A stretch of 64,000 bases of DNA, taken from positions 486,867-550,866 of the forward strand of contig WBMV01004156.1 of NCBI GenBank assembly GCA_013396655.1, given 5' to 3'. The position numbers and the translations under genes are program-made. Shown here in pieces: positions 25,401 through 34,624 of this stretch; position 1 is the stretch's first letter, and the number at the start of each line of letters is the position of its first letter. The stretch is from Campylorhamphus procurvoides. Taxonomy: Eukaryota > Chordata > Aves > Passeriformes > Dendrocolaptidae. Under the pieces are notes generated by a model. It saw nothing but the letters and a program-made list of their open reading frames with translations, ran no database searches and had not been told where the DNA came from.

Positions 25401-26750
25401 TGTGAGCTCACCCAGAACGCGGGGCAACACAGTTCCTCAGTGAAAGTTGGGGATGCACTGGTGAACCCCTCACCAAGTTACCGTGGCTCACATTTCCTAA
25501 AAGATCGAGGTACAGACAGCAAGACAAAGTCAGGCACAGCCCAACCATCCAAGGACTCACAGAAACTCTCTAATATATTTTTCTCAATCTCCATGTGACT
25601 AACATTTGGGATGTCGTGGTTATGTGAGATGCCTAAGCAGTATTGTAATGTCTTCTTTCCACTTTACCAAGATTTTGTATTTTGTAACTCCACAGTGCTC
25701 AGCCTAAAATAAAACTGGACGAGTGGTCCGTTTTCTTGGGGTCTTTCTAAATAGGAGTGAAGGCAGCAGAGCAGAGGTGCGGTAAAAGAGAGGTAAGGAT
25801 ACAGTCAGACATGAGGAAAGTAGCCAGACTAGACAAAAAAAAATCAACACAGGAAATGTGTACAGGAAAAGATGACAGAAGCTTTCATCCCAAAGGACAG
25901 GTTTTGTTTTACATATGTGTACAGCTGCACCTGACTAGCTGCCTTCGCTAGACTGCTGAAAGGGTACCATGGCATGTGAAACTCTCCAGGTTGAGAGCAC
26001 AGCTGCCCATCTTCCTATTTATGCACCAAGCGCGATTGTTGACAGGAATAAAAAGCAAAAGTATTGCTCTCTTCCCCGTCCGACACACTCTTTACACGTT
26101 ATCTCAGGCAGAAAAGCACCAACCACGACCAGCAGGAAAACAAACCCCAAACAATCCCCCCAAACCCCCGGGGTGCCAGAGCTGGATGGGGTCGGTCGCT
26201 TTTCATACAGACCCCACACACTGCACCTCCTGCCCGGCTGGTCCCACAGGGCACCCCAAACCTGCCTCCTCAAAACTCCCGGCTACGAGCGATCCTTGTT
26301 CCCATAGCCCTTCAACAGACACCGCGATTTCCCTTAAAATCATAATAATAAAGATAACCCCCCCATGTGCAAGGAACAGGTTAAACCATTTGGGACATGA
26401 AGCAACGCCGGCGATTGGCAAAGACTCACATCCTGCCGGGGATTAGCACAGCCCAGCCCCGCCGCAGCCGAGCGCGGGACCGGCGCTCCCCGGGTCGCGT
26501 TCCCAGCGCCGGGAATGCCGTGAGGGCAATGGGAATGCCGCGGGACCACCCGGGCCTCCTCCCCGCCAGCCCGGCCCCGCGCCCCTCTTACCGGCTGCGA
26601 GCAGCTGAAGGGCGGCGGGCTGTGCAGCAGCAGCCGCAGGGCCGCGCCGGGGGCCGGCAGGAGGAGCGGGAGCGGGAGCAGGAGCAGGACCGGGAATGGG
26701 AGCGGGAGGAGCAGGAGGAGCGGTGCGGGCCGCGCTCCCCCGCCCGCCAT
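5901..26750 (-). CDS. IL17RA: IL17RA, interleukin-17 receptor A, complete gene (13 coding exons, 869 aa)
   Basis: Type I membrane receptor for IL-17A/F. It pairs with IL-17RC and related chains and recruits the adaptor ACT1 through its SEFIR domain to activate NF-kB and C/EBP signalling. Coding exons, minus strand: 26592-26750, 17994-18018, 16059-16205, 15078-15202, 13940-14066, 11995-12042, 11748-11905, 11305-11382, 10795-10870, 10696-10710, 9135-9236, 8021-8062 and 5901-7408. They join in one frame to 2610 nt (869 aa; human about 866). Order: signal peptide (aa 1 to ~38), fibronectin-III-like ectodomain (to ~318), one membrane helix (~322-346), short basic juxtamembrane stretch, SEFIR (~381-535), long acidic tail with the conserved RQSVQSDQGYISR block (from 785) and nine Glu (808-816). 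All introns are GT-AG. The ATG is in a strong context (GCCATGG). Identification is confident from the SEFIR and ectodomain sequences. Confidence 0.95.
6059..6092 (-). repeat. IL17RA: (GAG/GAA)n tract encoding poly-glutamate in IL17RA
   Basis: A run of TCC/TTC triplets on the plus strand reads as nine consecutive Glu plus neighbours on the coding strand (aa 808-816). Human IL17RA has a similar Glu run at this place, so it is a conserved acidic tract that may vary in length. Confidence 0.8.
8021..8062 (-). CDS. IL17RA: IL17RA coding exon 12: juxtamembrane cytoplasmic exon (42 nt)
   Basis: CTTCCAG, then (G)GACGCCGACGAGGG. It encodes GRRRGKRNPSDLQT, a strongly basic segment equivalent to human GSEKYSDDTKYTD. 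Donor G|GTAAGG. Phases fit exons 11 and 13. Confidence 0.85.
9135..9236 (-). CDS. IL17RA: IL17RA coding exon 11: transmembrane helix
   Basis: Encodes GDMIIWLYWCITGICVVLVG, then SVIAGVMCMTKKRA, a single hydrophobic helix followed by basic stop-transfer residues. It aligns with human LWVYWFITGISILLVGSVILLIVCMT. Phase 1 at both ends (102 nt), so skipping would remove just the membrane segment in frame, as in the reported human soluble isoform. Confidence 0.95.
9581..9653. repeat. A/T-rich imperfect inverted repeat
   Basis: Left arm AAAAAAAATAAAATCACC (9581-9598) and right arm GGTGATTTT followed by a T run (9630-9653) pair over 9 bp, one mismatch, then about 8 A:T pairs, with a 31-nt loop. It lies in IL17RA intron 10. 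It may be a chance of poly-A/poly-T runs or a small mobile-element remnant. Confidence 0.45.
10696..10710 (-). CDS. IL17RA: IL17RA coding exon 10: 15-nt microexon
   Basis: TTTTGCAG, then GTACAGACCCAGCAG, then GTAAGAAG. With flanking bases it gives STDPA in the short stalk before the membrane helix. Both splice sites are consensus and the phases (1 in, 1 out) connect exons 9 and 11. Length 15 makes it frame-neutral if skipped. The peptide itself is too short for homology proof. Confidence 0.75.
10795..10870 (-). CDS. IL17RA: IL17RA coding exon 9: membrane-proximal ectodomain
   Basis: Encodes IQPFFAKCGTDCLRHSAFIP, then CAPAP, matching human [22 protein letters not shown]. It ends A|GTGAGA, phase 1. 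The cysteine pattern C..DC...C is kept. Confidence 0.93.
11305..11382 (-). CDS. IL17RA: IL17RA coding exon 8: ectodomain (78 nt)
   Basis: Acceptor TTTCTGCAG, then 26 codons encoding GGLQQQVNLTIKIEKNIKAC and CSYKIQ. It matches human RSNVTLTLRNLKGCCRHQVQ. Donor CAG|GTAGGA. Phase 0 at both ends, so skipping it would be frame-neutral. NLT is a potential glycosylation site. Confidence 0.9.
11748..11905 (-). CDS. IL17RA: IL17RA coding exon 7: second FnIII domain
   Basis: Encodes GSLWEPRIQGKSLDDTTLLV, then SFYPWMEPAHYQIHVASY and RKCKMITRDFTE. It aligns with human GSLWDPNITVETL...HYQI. I place the donor at GAG|GTAACT because only this one keeps frame with exon 8. A second donor-like TCAG|GTAATT 31 bases downstream (exon end 11717) would shift the frame. 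Confidence 0.9.
11995..12042 (-). CDS. IL17RA: IL17RA coding exon 6: short linker exon (48 nt)
   Basis: Acceptor TTCTTACAG, then (G)AC TGC. It encodes DCSNSLMKKTIPCIKT, aligned with human DCEHARMKVTTPCMSS including both cysteines. Donor G|GTAAAA, phase 1. Spacing and phases fit exons 5 and 7 exactly. Confidence 0.88.
13940..14066 (-). CDS. IL17RA: IL17RA coding exon 5: ectodomain FnIII strand region
   Basis: Begins WNFTFDRFEVEPGQTYQVTV, then YHLPKLAVNGDYNCKS, matching human [25 protein letters not shown]. It ends CCT G|GTAAGAG, phase 1. NFT is a likely N-glycosylation site. Confidence 0.93.
15078..15202 (-). CDS. IL17RA: IL17RA coding exon 4: ectodomain
   Basis: Acceptor GTGCCTGCAG, then (G)CCAGCATCCGC. 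It encodes ASIRYLKGAELAVMQVNSN and continues to QVRPDGGR, parallel to human ASILYLEGAELSVLQLNTN. It ends CGG|GTGAGT, phase 0; 125 nt. Confidence 0.93.
16059..16205 (-). CDS. IL17RA: IL17RA coding exon 3: ectodomain, N-terminal FnIII part
   Basis: Starts after CTGCACAG and completes Ser, then TCMESSWLKASAWTPSAPSS and on to LQIEWKVATD. The IEW core aligns with human HIEWTLQTD. It ends G|GTAAGT, phase 1. NVSS is a potential N-glycosylation site. Confidence 0.92.
17994..18018 (-). CDS. IL17RA: IL17RA coding exon 2: 25-nt microexon
   Basis: CTGTAG-type acceptor, then GATTTAAACTGTCTCGTAAG and AAATA, then donor GTAAGTAA. It encodes DLNCLVRN plus the first base of Ser, matching human LNCTVKNS. It is too short for ORF-based detection; phase (0 in, 1 out) and homology both fit exon 3. 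It contains one of the ectodomain disulfide cysteines. Confidence 0.85.
21362..21919 (+). mobile_element. 5' LTR of the ERVL-like element
   Basis: About 558 bp. It starts near TGGTCTTGACTGGCATGGAG and ends TTAAACCACAACA. It has a purine-rich TATA-like block (CATAAAGC, ~21615) and the shared 3' portion with the second LTR. Exact 5' edge is uncertain by a few bases. Confidence 0.75.
21928..21940 (+). other. Degenerate primer-binding-site-like sequence
   Basis: TGGCACCCAACAG lies 8 bases after the LTR end, where a retroviral tRNA primer site is expected, and resembles TGGCGCCCAAC-type sites. It is decayed and the tRNA identity is not assigned. Confidence 0.45.
21941..23030 (+). mobile_element. 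ERVL-like internal leader with imperfect repeats; coding region lost
   Basis: Non-coding internal sequence. Around 22270-22660 it contains imperfect repeats of a phrase like CCCATGCTGGAG, spaced irregularly, giving open but meaningless frames on both strands. The section 22800-23030 resembles the region just upstream of a 3' LTR. The protein-coding core that should lie between them is absent, so a large internal deletion is inferred. Confidence 0.65.
23031..23410 (+). mobile_element. 3' LTR of the ERVL-like element, 5'-truncated
   Basis: Starts within LTR-middle sequence (GAACAGATGACCCCAACGAG), so roughly the first third is missing compared with the 5' LTR. It runs to TTAAACCACTACA. TTATTAAATAGTCTTTA contains an ATTAAA signal. 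Confidence 0.7.
26592..26750 (-). CDS. IL17RA: IL17RA coding exon 1: signal peptide
   Basis: Begins with the ATG at 26748-26750 (context GCCATGG). It encodes a very hydrophobic leucine-rich signal sequence (PAPLLLLLPLPFPVLLLLPL...), then ALRLLLHSPPPFSCSQP, matching the mature N-terminus of the receptor (human SLRLL...VCSQP). It ends at CCG before GTAAGAG, phase 0; 53 codons. The extreme Leu/Pro richness reflects local GC bias. Confidence 0.88.
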
Positions 26751-26848
26751 GGCCCTCCCGCCTCAGCCGCCCCGGGCCTTCCGGGCCCGACCTGCGCGGG
26801 CCGGCACCGCCCGCACCTGAGGAGGGGCCGGGGCACCGAGGGACCGCC
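26751..26848 (-). promoter_or_regulatory. IL17RA: IL17RA 5'UTR / proximal promoter, CpG-rich
   Basis: Very GC-rich, CpG-dense sequence directly upstream of the IL17RA ATG, between the start codon and the 11-bp minisatellite. No TATA box is visible; a dispersed CpG-island promoter is expected. The transcription start is not resolvable from sequence. Confidence 0.55.
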
Positions 26849-27375
26849 CCGGTGCTGCCTCAGCACCGCCCCGGTGCTGTCCCGGCACCGCCCCAGTGCT
26901 GCTCCAGTACTTCTCAGCACCGCCCCAGTGCTGCCCCGGCGCCACCCCAGTGCTATCCCAGCGCCGCCCCATCACGGGCCCAGTGCTGCCCCATCACCGC
27001 TCCAGTGCTGCTCCGGCACCGCCCAAGTGCTGCCCCAGTGGCGCTCCAGCACCGCCCTAGTGCTGCGCCAGCACCGCCCCAGTGCCGCCCCAGTGCTGCT
27101 CTATCAGCGCCCCATCACCGCTCCAGTGCCGCCCCATCACCTCCCCATCACCGCTCCAGTGCTGCCCCATCACCGCCCCAGTACCGTCCCAGTGCTGCCA
27201 CAGTGCCACTCCATCACCGCCACAGTGCCACTCCATCACCGCCCCAGTGCCGCCCCATCACCTCCCCAGTACCGTCCCAGTGCTGCCCCATCACCGTCCC
27301 AGTGCTGCTCCATCGCCGCCCCAGTACTTCTGCAGCCCCGCCCCAGCGCCGCCCCATCACCGCCCCGGTCCTGCC
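26849..27375. repeat. GC-rich minisatellite with 11-bp period
   Basis: About 48 tandem units of 11 bp. Main variants, plus strand, are AGTGCTGCCCC, AGCACCGCCCC and ATCACCGCTCC; distances between successive AGTGC/AGTAC starts are almost always 11, 22 or 33. It starts about 100 bp upstream of the IL17RA ATG, in the promoter or 5'UTR. The repeat keeps several frames open on both strands, because three units make 33 bp or 11 codons, so the long frames here are not genes. Confidence 0.92.
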
Positions 27376-28290
27376 GGGGGTGGTCGTGTTGGTGTGGGGA
27401 TCACCCAGCGCAATCCCCCCCTTTTGCCAAGGCACAGGGGGCACAGGGACACGTCCGGGCGGGGTTGGGATGGCTCTGCACAGGGAGAGCCCCGTGGGCA
27501 TTCAGAGCTGGCAGCAGCAGCAGAGGAATAAACCCCACCAGAGGTGTGTGCTGTGCCTTCCCCCCTGTTCTAAACACGTTCCTATTAACAGTATTATTAA
27601 CAGTACCAGCAAAGCCTGCAGTCCTGACAACTGTGTGTGAGTCAGGAGGAAATATATTTATATATATACACATAACTGAAAAAAAAACCGTTCTTTTTTT
27701 CTTTAGCCATTATTTTAGTCAATCTTATCCTGATGTACTTGGGCTGGGCACGCTGTGATTTGCAGTGCTGTGACAGAAAGGCAGCGCTCAGCTGGCAGCG
27801 CAACGTAATTGCTTGATAACCATGGTAGAACAAATGCGTTTAGTCGAAAAGTAAATGCGTGGGATGTTACTTGTTATCATCCCATTAGCTTCATGGCTTC
27901 TGTATATACTAATTACACCATATTTAAGCTGCGGGCATTCGTTTTTTGTTGCATGTGCTTGGTAAAAAGGAATCCAGTAGAGAAAATGTTAAATGTGTGG
28001 TTACACGTGAGTCACGCGTTGGACATCATGACATGGCAGGATTTCTGTGGTGACAACAGTACAGAGAGATTTCCTAAGTCACTGTTTAACAGGGCAGACT
28101 GTGACTGTCAAGACTGTTCTGCAGCCCCTTAAATACAGGTGGGAGCCCATGGTTGGCAGCAGGGCTGCCCATGGGAAATAAGGGGCTGCAGGAAGCTGTC
28201 TTATTTTTCAGCCACCGCTGGGAGAAGGGAGCAATGTCAAAGGAGTTTTGATAACATTTACAATATTAAACAAATCTGGACATTGTTTAG
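27376..28290. other. Spacer between IL17RA promoter and CACNA1C 3' end
   Basis: About 0.9 kb. GC-rich flank to about 27530, then AT-rich with an ATATATTTATATATATACAC run near 27650-27670. No exon or RNA gene was recognised. Distal IL17RA promoter elements could lie here. Confidence 0.5.
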
Positions 28291-28293
28291 AAA

Positions 28294-28299
28294 TTTATT
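28294..28299 (-). terminator. CACNA1C: Candidate CACNA1C distal poly(A) signal AATAAA
   Basis: AATAAA on the minus strand (TTTATT on plus), the last canonical signal before the IL17RA promoter region. Downstream on the minus strand is moderately U-rich sequence. It would imply a 3'UTR of about 7 kb; earlier sites may also be used. Confidence 0.4.
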
Positions 28300-28601
28300 A
28301 GCAATTTTAAAATAACATCATTCCTTAGATAAAAATGCAATCTTACAGGAATATACATTTGTCCCACACAGAGATGACCCTATAGCTCACTGGCGGGCCA
28401 CTCACTCTAACTTTCCTCTGTTGATTTTAAAACGTGCGAGAGGGCAAGACGGACTCTGGCACTGATGACAGGCTTACATGACGGTTACAAACTGTACAGC
28501 ATTATTTACAAAAGCATTTCTGTGGGTTCATGAAAACTAGATATAAAATTGTGGAAGGAGGTAAAGAATTGAGACAGGGAAGGGCTTGGGTGGAGGTGCA
28601 A

Positions 28602-28627
28602 GGGAGGGCTTGGGAGGGTGGGCAGGG
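28602..28627 (+). other. Potential G-quadruplex-forming tract
   Basis: Six runs of GGG with loops of 1-3 bases: GGGAGGGCTTGGGAGGG followed by TGGGCAGGG. It fits the G3+N1-7 quadruplex rule. It lies about 300 bp before the candidate CACNA1C poly(A) signal, on the strand opposite to the mRNA (the mRNA would be C-rich). Confidence 0.6.
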
Positions 28628-31600
28628 AGTGTAGGGAAGAGTGGGAGAGGAGGTTTATATCTGGGCTGATTTATACTTGAGAGAGGTCATTTTACAGCTC
28701 TGGGCAATTCAAATGAAGGCAAAACACTTATATTTATCAACATTTATAGCTGATGATCAGAGCAGGAAATGGTGCTCCAGGGCCTGAACTCAAGAGGTGC
28801 TGAGGAACCCCATCTTCCCTGAAGTCACTGGGAAACACTGGTACCTTGCTGGGCCACACCCCAACCGTGCAGGTGCAGGCCAGACAAGCACCCCCAGACC
28901 TTAAACTTTCGTCATCCTGCAGTGCTCAGTCATTGGTGCTGATGTGAATTCAGACTGAGTGAGAGATCAGCTCCTAAACAACACTTTCACTCCAGAAACT
29001 GGACTAGATTCCAACCACTTCTTGCCAGAATTCACCCAAAGTGACTCATCCCTTGCTCTATCAAGTGGCAATTGTTTGGAGGGAGATGCCATCATTCAGA
29101 ATTGATTTTTAAGGCAGTTTTATAAGTATCTCCCCATTTTTTTTGTGTGTGTGATGCAGCAATGTTTGTCAAAGAGATATTTACAATCTCACTCCTCCTT
29201 CTCCAAAATCTTCCCACATTCAAACTGTCAAGACTGAATAAGCTTGAAACAATCATTTCTATGAGCAATCATAAAGTTGATGATATTTAGATAGTATTGG
29301 CTGCCAGTCTACCTAGGTGCTTGAGATGGGAGCAGACTGACTTAAGATGCTTAAAATACCAAAAGCCTGTTTGGGGAAGAGCTAACAGAAAAACACGAGT
29401 GTTTCATCGTCCGAATTATGAGGCTAGCAAATGGTGTCTGAGTTTGTGGGTCTGTCTGGAATAGGATAAAGCTTTGGAAAGGGGCTGTTTGAACACTGGC
29501 AGGAAAATCTGTTGTTGGGTGGAGTGACGCCTACTCTGGCCTGGGCTTGCCCCCATTCCATAGGGCCTGGGATGCAGACACTAACCCTGACCCAAGGTGA
29601 GGGCTGGGCAGAGCGCTGCCAATGCCAGGCTGTAGGAGTGGAGGCTGTGTGCCTGACTTGGGGTAGGAAAACAACAGCATGGGAGTGTGCAGACAAGCTC
29701 CTCATCCTGCCTAACTAAGCCCTTGGTAATGCTAATGAAGATTCCCTCATTACATCCGTTCATTGGTGCTGCTCCTCTCAATTAGCCCTTTGGAAAGGGA
29801 CTTGATTAAGTTGCCTAATTGTCTCCCGCCATCTGAGACCTCTGCCATCCACTGGGGCTGGTAGCTGTGACACCAGCCCTGCCTGGGGCAGAGTTGTGCC
29901 TTTCTGAACCAGCTGCCACAGACCCGGCAGAGTACTGTCGGGTATCTCAAGTGACAGTAAACACCCACATTTAGGCAACTGAGTCGAGCCCTGTGCCCCT
30001 AAAGAAGGCCTGTTGTTTATGCTCAAGTGTTAACAGCTAAGTTCCCCATAAGGGGCAGGGGGAGAATGGAGGATTTAACTAGAACACTAACGTTTGTATC
30101 AGGAAAGGGTTCTTTTCCCGTTCCAGTGTGATGCTACTGACTTCTCTGAAAGCAATTGGAGCCCAATCTGTTTTCAGTACAGGACACATCTCTTGCTGTG
30201 CTTCTGCCCTCACCCGCCCCACTTCAGGGTGCTCTAACAGCATGGCCATAGTGGTTTCAGCTGTCCAGAAACAAAGCAGGAACAGAGATAAAAGCTCTAT
30301 GGACTGAGATCCCATTGTAAACCTTCTGGATCCCTGGGCTCGCTCACCCGGAATAAAACTTTTAAAACTTTGCAACATTCAAAAGAAGGAAAAAAGAAGC
30401 CCTGTGCAGCTATTGAGTATTATATTTCTCAGACTTCTTTGAAGAAGAAAATAAAGGGGGGCAAAATATAATAAAATTTTTCAGGGGCCAGGTCTGTTTT
30501 CCACATTCTGTGAATCAACCCAACCTCTGTGGCCTCTAGTGCCCTCCAGTTTCATGATAGCAAGATGGGAACTGGGGCTTCCGATGGCCTGGAATGTTTC
30601 CTTTATATGCACTACAGTTCTCATTATGGGAACTGATAAAATCTCACCACTACCAGAAAGCCCCAACTGGATTCTACTTATCTTACCAACTTTGTTGTGC
30701 TCCAAATTCCCCATTGAGTGTTCCTCTCCCCCACCCTGCCCCTGCCGTGGGGGCAGTCACAACAGGACCATGCATATATTTTAGGATACTCAGTTCTGTC
30801 TCAGTAGGGCTGCTTCACTTCAGCTCACTGGACCAGTGGGTCGGGGTTTCTCATCTACACGTACGAAGCAAGGCCTCCAACTTCATCTGTGACACAGGTG
30901 GACAACCCCACGGGCTCGTGGTGCCATCACCTTGTATGATTGTGTCTGTGTGCAAACGCGCATACATTTCATACAGCAATCTGAAACTATCAGGCAGAAA
31001 AGACACAGGAGCCTGGCTGAGACCCATACAACTGTTATATTGGCGTCAGTCTAAAGAAAGCAATGATACATTGCTTTGGAAATTATCAAGAAATGTAAAA
31101 AATGCATTTGCCCTTTTTTGTTGTTGTTGTCATTGTTGTCGTAGTCATCGGGGCAGGGTTCTGAGTCAGAAAACAAAGCAGAAATAGATGCGATTCTGTA
31201 CATGGCGCCTCTCTGGCTGTCCCTCTGTGCTGGGGTGTGGTGGGCAGGGTTATAGACCAGGCGGGACCCCTGCAGTAGCAGCAGCATCTACACCATCATC
31301 GTCCACATGTCCAGCTGAAGAGGCAGGTGATGCACAAAAGGTCTGTGGGTATCGAAACTCCAGCTCTGAACCATGAGTTCCACTTTCTTTCCCATCACAT
31401 CGGCCACACAGAAATAAGGAAGAAAAAAAGAAATGCACCCGGTGTGGCTGGCCAAGTACTGTCTGGACTAATGAGCAGGAGTGATGCAGGGAGGAGGTTT
31501 GTTGTTTTAGAAGAAACGTCTTTAGTCTGCAGTGTACTCTTGCAAGTCAGAGAGGCTCAGGCAAACAGCAGATCCTTTTCTTTTCCCCATCCTTTCCTTT

Positions 31601-34122
31601 CCTTCCATGCCACTCCTCAGCCATCGGTTCCTTCAAAGCTTCCATCCACAGCACAGTCAGTGATTGTACCCACGGTCCATTCCCATACACAGGGAAACAT
31701 TTCAGGAACTAAACCTGCCCCCTCCTTCCCACTGTCCCCCAGACTCTGCCTCACTTGAAGGAGGCAGTAGCTCTTTGCTCAGGCCTGTCACAATGTGCAC
31801 ATTGGAAGTACCTCAAATGAGAAAAAAAATAAATAAAAATGCCGCCCTCCCCAGAAAGAGAAATTTGCACAGCTGGCACCAGCAATTACTGAATTTAACA
31901 CCTGCCCCTCAAACCACAAAAGTCATCTGCATTCTCTGTTAGCCATACATTTTCCACTCTGCAGGACCTAGAACAGAACAGAGTTTCCCCTGGACATTGT
32001 AGGCTCTGACCCCTGAGGGAGTCACAGCTTTCACCAGGAATGTGTGGGGCATAATCCTTTCCTCCGTTTTCCTTCCCATTCAGGAAAAGTCCTCAAAGAT
32101 GACACGGGCTGCCAAGCATTCAAAATGCCCATTGTCACCACTAATTTAGGTGAAGTACCCTGTTTGTCAGGAGGGGAGAAGACCTTCTGTCTCCCTCTGG
32201 GGGACTCAGATGGACTTTCTAGTGGAAGAAAATGACATAGGGAGCCCTTTCATTGCCAGGCACAGCGTTCTTTCCTTTCAAGTACCTTTGGAGTGTATCA
32301 GCACTAGCAGCAGCAAACTCAAAGAGAGACACATTTGTGTGCCTGTCTCGATACTGGCACAAGGGATGGAAAGGGATGACCAAAATGAGCCGGTTACTTT
32401 CTCATGTTGGTCCTTTGATTATGACTTTGATGACAGATGGTTCTACAAATTGATTCATATTTCTCTAGTTTAAATGTATTTGGGTTTTTTTGAAGGTGTC
32501 CTGGGCTGATACTGGCCAGTTCAAAAAGTGCACTGTCAAAAATATCTTTGCTATTTCTCCTTTATCCCCCAGAGAATCAAGAAGAAAAACATGAGCATTA
32601 CAAAACTAATGTAATCAATGTATGCAATAAATGGTGTTCTCGGACATCTGCAGAAGCTCAAGATTTGAATGAAAGTTTAGCTCTGAGTCAGATCACACTG
32701 CCTAACTCAGCACTGATCTGCAAATTTATGAACTATCTTGGGAAGGGAGAAAAACCAGCAGTAATCTGGACAAAAATCAGTTGCATAAAATCTAACAATA
32801 CAAACATGGTTTTTCAGTCTCTCTCGTGGGTTAGGGCCAAATATCAGTCTGAGAAAAGTCAAGAGAGTTTTATACTCACTAATCAGGAAATCTGGCCAGG
32901 ACATGCTATGCTGTCAGAGGTTTTGGGGCATAGAATCTGACCCATCCACTAAAGTCTGGGAAGAGGACTGAGACCATGCATAGGAACACCAAAAAGTCAC
33001 TTACTATCTGCCTCTTGAACAGACTGCAGCAATTCTTCTGATAAAGATCCAGAGCTCTCTCCCCCACTTACCCTCTGCTTTCAGTCCAGGCCAGAGTTAG
33101 AAACTTCTCTTTGCTAACTTACTCTGATTCTTCCATTTCTTTTCCCAGCATCCTGCTATAATGCAGCAGGGTCAGCTATCTAATAAAATAATACTGAAAG
33201 CAGGTTTTTTCCCCCTTGCTCCTTGAATTGCTGGTGCCAGCTGAATATGTAGGATGGATCTGCCAAATGGGCTTGGGGGTCTTGCCACCCTTGAGTGGGA
33301 CGAGACCTTTAGAGAGAAATTGTGCAAAAGGAAAGAAAATAAAGCCTGAATAAAATGTCCCGGTCTCGGGAAGAAAGATTCTCTACCAATAAAGTCATCG
33401 TGCACGTTAAAAGGGAGTGAGGAAGAAGGAAAATGAACACAAGATATGCAAAATCAGTAACGTTCAACCTGTCAGTGGATTGCAGAATAGTTACTTACAC
33501 CAGGTACACTTTGTTCATTGTACAAATTAAAAAAGGAAAAAAAAAATAGTACCCCTTTCCCCAACCACACGTAGAAAAGCACTTAAAAGTTCAAAGGTAA
33601 AGCTTGGCACATTCCAAATACGAAATGATTCACTTGACATGCAGCAAAATATACAAGAAGTGATTCTTTTTTTTCTTTTTTTTTTTAAAACAAACTTAAT
33701 TCAATTCATTATCTTTGCTTGGCACAATTGCAATTCATTTTAAAAAAATATTTGAAAAATACTGAAACTGACCTGAATTCAAGTATAACGGTTTCTTCAA
33801 CAGAAACATTATCAATGCAATAAAACATCACACAGAATATATGGAAGCGTAACGCCTTCTGGGTTGTTTTTTTTTCTTTTAGTTCCCCCCCCACCCCCGC
33901 AATTTTTTTTCTTCTATACAGTTTTAATGCCAACACGACTTAACAATTTTATTTTAAAATTAACATTATTGCATTGTTTTTGCATATCTTGTGGAACAGA
34001 AAATGCAAAGTTACTGATTCCCTTTTCCAAAGCAGAGACAGTGGTTTGTTTTTGCATTCAAATGGCCCCAGGTACAGGTCTCCTGCAGCTCAGACCAGGA
34101 CGTGGAGAGCTGCCCGCACTTC

Positions 34123-34145
34123 CACACGCACGCGCGCACGCACAC
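34123..34145. repeat. Alternating CA/CG tract
   Basis: A 23-bp strictly alternating pyrimidine-purine run (CACACGCACGCGCGCACG and onward), a classic Z-DNA-prone sequence, in the inferred CACNA1C 3'UTR. Confidence 0.7.
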
Positions 34146-34624
34146 TCGCCCCGTATTGCTCCCACACTCACAGATATACTTAGCACTAAAAAGAACCCAA
34201 ATCAATCACTCAAATGTGCAAGACTATATCAAGTGCATTGCCTACTATCTTTAAATTATAAAACAACAACAAAAAAAGGTTTCAGTTACTAGTAAATAAA
34301 ATTACAAATTCTCGGTGTACATAATGGTCGGTAAAACTCGTCTATCATTATACTTCTACCAAATTTCAATGGAGAAACCCCCTCCCCGCCCCGGTTTAAA
34401 TAATACAACATGACCAAACCAATTTAACATTTGCAAAGGTGAAAAATAAAACCAAACCAAAAAAAAAAAGGTAGGTGATTACAAAACGCTGTAAACACTC
34501 CCTTCTCCCTCAAAAATAAAATAAAATAAAATAAGAGAAGTCAAAATAAAAACTGCAACATGCTTTCAAGAAAATACCAAACCGCAACGCAAGAAGAGAC
34601 CTACACAAGCCCGCCGCCACGGGC

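Larger units (their letters stand above)
18019..26591 (-). other. IL17RA: IL17RA intron 1 (about 8.6 kb)
   Basis: The largest IL17RA intron separates the signal-peptide exon from microexon 2. It contains the ERVL-like insertion at 21362-23410. Outside it I saw no coding exon or RNA gene; 18019-21361 and 23411-26440 look like ordinary AT-rich intron. The final 150 bases toward exon 1 become GC-rich as part of the promoter island. Confidence 0.65.

Noticed and set aside
26397..27758. 453-codon plus frame over the IL17RA promoter
   Set aside because: It is antisense to IL17RA exon 1 and then consists of the 11-bp repeat; no domain, and other frames over the repeat are open too.
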